A stretch of DNA of 33,174 bases from Phocaeicola plebeius. Lineage in GTDB: Bacteria; Bacteroidota; Bacteroidia; Bacteroidales; Bacteroidaceae. Position 1 is the first letter of the stretch. Each line of letters opens with the position of its first letter. Under the pieces are notes generated by a model that saw nothing but the letters and a program-made list of their open reading frames with translations, did not search any database and was not told the DNA's origin. Of this stretch, positions 31,185-33,174 are shown in pieces. Location: assembly GCA_022767125.1 (NCBI GenBank), contig JALEPZ010000067.1, positions 1 through 33,174 on the forward strand, written 5' to 3'. The position numbers were made by a program, and so were the translations under genes.

Positions 31185-31490
31185 TTAGTTACGGATGTCA
31201 AACAGTGCAAAGAATCCGGTGATGGTAAAGATGTTCCGCAGCTCGTCGTTGATGTGGAGGATGACCATCTTCCCACCCTTGGCGTCAACGGCCTTGCGCA
31301 GCGTCAGCAACTGGCGCAGGCCGGAACTGCTGATGTACTCCAGCTCCTTGCAGTCCAGTACGATTTCCTTGTCGGCGTTTTCCACCAACGGCTTCATTTC
31401 CTTCTCAAACACTACGGCGTTCACCGTATCCAGGCGGCCGGCCACGATGCCCGTCCACACATTTCCTTCATTTTGGATTGTCAGTGTCAT
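31185..31490 (-). CDS. STAS-domain anti-sigma factor antagonist, 101 aa
   Basis: Single STAS domain, full family length. The motif CKELEYISSSGLRQLLTLRKAV carries the phosphorylatable Ser, by alignment with SpoIIAA the Ser just before Gly, at residue 56. In known systems the unphosphorylated form binds the kinase and frees its partner. It is the first gene of the operon with phosphatase and kinase downstream, all on the minus strand. Cytoplasmic. Confidence 0.92.
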   Translation of the reverse strand: MTLTIQNEGNVWTGIVAGRLDTVNAVVFEKEMKPLVENADKEIVLDCKELEYISSSGLRQLLTLRKAVDAKGGKMVILHINDELRNIFTITGFFALFDIRN

Positions 31491-31530
31491 ATTAATTCAA
31501 GTTTAAATAGTCAAGTATTCCTACGTTGTC

Positions 31531-31680
31531 TCATAAGGGGAACAACAATGTCACGATAAACACGTTGGCCGCCAGCACGATCAGGTTCATCAGCACGCCG
31601 ATGGGCATGAAATCCGTGAACCGGTAGCCGCCCGCTCCATAGACCAGCATGTAGATGGGCGAGCCGATGGGAGTGGCGAA
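31531..31680 (-). pseudogene. 3' remnant of an SLC13/DASS-type permease
   Basis: The minus strand encodes an open stretch ending ...TPIGSPIYMLVYGAGGYRF, then TDFMPIGVLMNLIVLAANVF and IVTLLFPL followed by TGA. This is the usual C-terminal end of sodium/anion symporters of the SLC13 family (the SPxNxxVYGxGGYRFxDF pattern and last TM helix). Reading upstream, the frame breaks at about 31681 and hits a stop within three codons, with no start codon. Only about 50 residues survive, so the gene was cut by a deletion. Confidence 0.7.
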
Positions 31681-31768
31681 ACATCACCAATCCTTGATTA
31701 ATTTAGAAATTCTGTCTTCTTTTATTCTTATAGGCGCAAAGGAACAAAAATCTTCACACACTTCCAAC

Positions 31769-32662
31769 TTATCGCGTACCTTTTATACAGAAATATTGGT
31801 TGAACACGATGCCCAGCACAATCAATGCCAGTCCGACATAGGTAGTCAGAACCACCGGCTCGCCCAGCACCACCGCGATGAAGAACAAGGAAAGAAAAGG
31901 TGAGAGGTAACACAGCTGGTTGACCAACGCCGGATTGGAGGTGAGCCGCATGGCCATCCCGAAGCAGATAAAGGGGATGCCCATTTCGAATGCCCCCACG
32001 TACATGCCCGAAAGCACCCCGGGCAAGGTATGCAGGTCGGCCCCTACCACCGCCGCACCCACTACCAGATAGGCTGAGCCAAAAAGGAAGGACAGGAACA
32101 AGGCCACGCTACTGTCCACACCCGTCTTCCGCCGGTTGTCGAGCATCCAGTAGGAGGCCCACAGCACGGCGCTCAACGCCGCCAGCAGCAAGCCCTCTGC
32201 CGACACGGACAGTCCTGCCGCGTCGCCCGTCCCCAAGGAAATCAGTGCCACCCCTCCCAGCGAGACCGCCATCCCGATGTACTTCCGCCGGGGAATGGGC
32301 TGTCCGGCGAACACGGCGAGCAGGACCAGCAACACGATGGGCCAGGCATAATTGATGGGCTGGGCCACCTGCGCCGGCAGCAGGTCGTACGCCTTGAACA
32401 GTACCAAGTAATACGCCACCGGATTAAGCAGGCCCAATCCAGCGAAGTACCACCATTGGCGGCGGTCCAGCCGCGCCACCGACGGCCACTGGTGCCTGAC
32501 GGTCACCACCACGGCAAAGATCAGGAGCGAGGTCAAGCTCGCCACTAAGAGCATCTCGAAATGGGAAAGGTAGCGCAAGGCCATCTTGAAGGCCGTCGCT
32601 ACCGTGGACCAACTGAGCACCGCCCCACAGGCGAGTGCCATCGCTTTATTGTCTGCTTTCAT
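31769..32662 (-). CDS. EamA/DMT-family transporter, 297 aa
   Basis: Ten TM helices in two EamA repeats: ALACGAVLSWSTVATAFKMALRYLSHFEMLLVASLTSLLIFAVVVTV at the start, and EGLLLAALSAVLWASYWMLDNRR from about 153. Conserved segments include AQPINYAWPIVLLVLLAVF and the final NPALVNQLCYLSPFLSLFFIAVVLGEPV. Short basic tail (FCIKGTR). It is only distantly related to the EamA protein at 27769. Substrate unknown. The minus-strand -7 box lies at 32692-32699. Confidence 0.9.
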   Translation of the reverse strand: MKADNKAMALACGAVLSWSTVATAFKMALRYLSHFEMLLVASLTSLLIFAVVVTVRHQWPSVARLDRRQWWYFAGLGLLNPVAYYLVLFKAYDLLPAQVAQPINYAWPIVLLVLLAVFAGQPIPRRKYIGMAVSLGGVALISLGTGDAAGLSVSAEGLLLAALSAVLWASYWMLDNRRKTGVDSSVALFLSFLFGSAYLVVGAAVVGADLHTLPGVLSGMYVGAFEMGIPFICFGMAMRLTSNPALVNQLCYLSPFLSLFFIAVVLGEPVVLTTYVGLALIVLGIVFNQYFCIKGTR

Positions 32663-32691
32663 CTGTCGTCATTGTTTTCTAAAAAGGCAGG

Positions 32692-32699
32692 CAAAGGTA
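32692..32699 (-). promoter_or_regulatory. -7 box for the second EamA transporter
   Basis: The minus strand reads TACCTTTG, a match to TAnnTTTG, 29 bases before the ATG at 32662. The -33 element is not clear. Confidence 0.45.
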
Positions 32700-33174
32700 C
32701 GGTGTTTTTTCCATTCCGCCCCGTTTCCTCCGCATTTTTTTTTGCGGCGTCGCTTAGGAGTAGAATGTCTTAAGGCAAACGATAAACGATCGTAATAATT
32801 AACTTATTTTCATAGTCGTGCTATCACGAGAACAAGACACGTTCCACTTTGGGATTTTTTGAGAACGGACGTAGAAAATATGAGAAATATAGGTAATGGA
32901 CAAAAAATACACACCGAAAACCAGTAACTACACAAACGGACTCCTAAATCTCCTTAAATTTGTTACGAACAAGAAACACAGAGGTCTATTTGTAGCTGCT
33001 TATCTAGAAAAAACAGAAGTAACTTCTTTTGCCTCCTATTTTAATAAGTATAAAAAAAACGAATTTAATAACTATAAAAAACAACAAGCCTTATGTATCC
33101 CTCAAATCCGCACCCGATAGGGTTTAGTGGGATTTTGCTTGCAAAGCGACAAAATTCATTTTATTGTACATATT
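32700..33174. other. AT-rich region without a convincing gene
   Basis: About 475 bases, much richer in A/T than the rest. One plus-strand frame of 74 codons (32896-33120; Lys/Asn-rich, MDKKYTPKTSNYTNGLLNLL onward) has no recognised family or promoter, and may be a remnant or chance frame. Inverted or direct repeats were sought by eye; only weak ones are present. It could be the edge of a transferred segment continuing past the window. Confidence 0.4.

Noticed and set aside
1-33174. CRISPR array
   Set aside because: No series of regularly spaced direct repeats was seen. The only tandem repeats are the tRNA-Asn genes.

Overview
The window looks like a chromosomal stretch from a member of the Bacteroidales, most likely Bacteroidaceae. 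The evidence is: Bacteroidetes-type promoters (a -7 box TAnnTTTG, at three sites with a TTG/TTTG about 20 bp upstream) instead of E. coli-type ones; weak Shine-Dalgarno signals; Bacteroidales-restricted families (Mfa1/Mfa2-type fimbrial proteins, DUF3575, DUF3868, DUF5020, DUF6242); and a housekeeping order (DUF6242 lipoprotein, uppS, bamA, two skp/ompH genes, murI) that I know from this group. Base composition is judged by eye to be moderately GC-rich, except for clearly AT-richer patches at about 4.7-5.2 kb, 25.6-26.96 kb and 32.7-33.17 kb.

Layout. 1-290: three tandem tRNA-Asn genes and a bidirectional terminator. 370-4649 (minus): a seven-TM AraC-type regulator followed by two secreted lipoproteins of unknown function. 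5220-11022 (plus): a fimbria-type operon with DUF3575, DUF3868/TPR, a second DUF3575, DUF3868/OmpA-like, an Mfa1-type fimbrillin and an Mfa2/FimB-type anchor lipoprotein. It is followed by a membrane-anchored AraC regulator (11033-11576) broken by a frameshift at a run of nine A. 11732-12439: a DUF5020 Tsx-like outer-membrane protein with its own promoter. 12451-19412 (minus): murI, two skp-like chaperones, bamA, uppS and a DUF6242 lipoprotein, an envelope-biogenesis cluster. 19568-20605 (minus): ribD, divergent from prmC-recX-comF (20640-22661), then pyrE, an SRPBCC protein and argH (to 25275).

25319-26963: a tRNA-Leu(UAA) with a canonical promoter and a terminator, then an AT-rich toxin-antitoxin module. 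The antitoxin fuses a HigA-like XRE domain to a DUF6922-like domain, and its partner is an AbiEii-type nucleotidyltransferase. An 8+8 bp perfect palindrome overlaps the -33 box of the module's promoter and looks like an autoregulatory operator. 26966-28710: an SDR oxidoreductase and a divergent EamA transporter. 28676-31490 (minus): a compact partner-switching operon of STAS antagonist, Cache-HAMP-PP2C phosphatase, RsbW-like kinase and an overlapping 42-residue small ORF. 31531-31680: a decayed 3' end of an SLC13-type permease. 31769-32662: a second EamA transporter. The last 510 bases are AT-rich with no convincing gene.

The most interesting places are the fused-antitoxin module with its operator, the homopolymer frameshift in the fimbrial regulator, the partner-switching operon with its unrecognised small protein, and the reciprocal domain loss in the two DUF3868 proteins. 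All family calls come from reading motifs; no database search was made.
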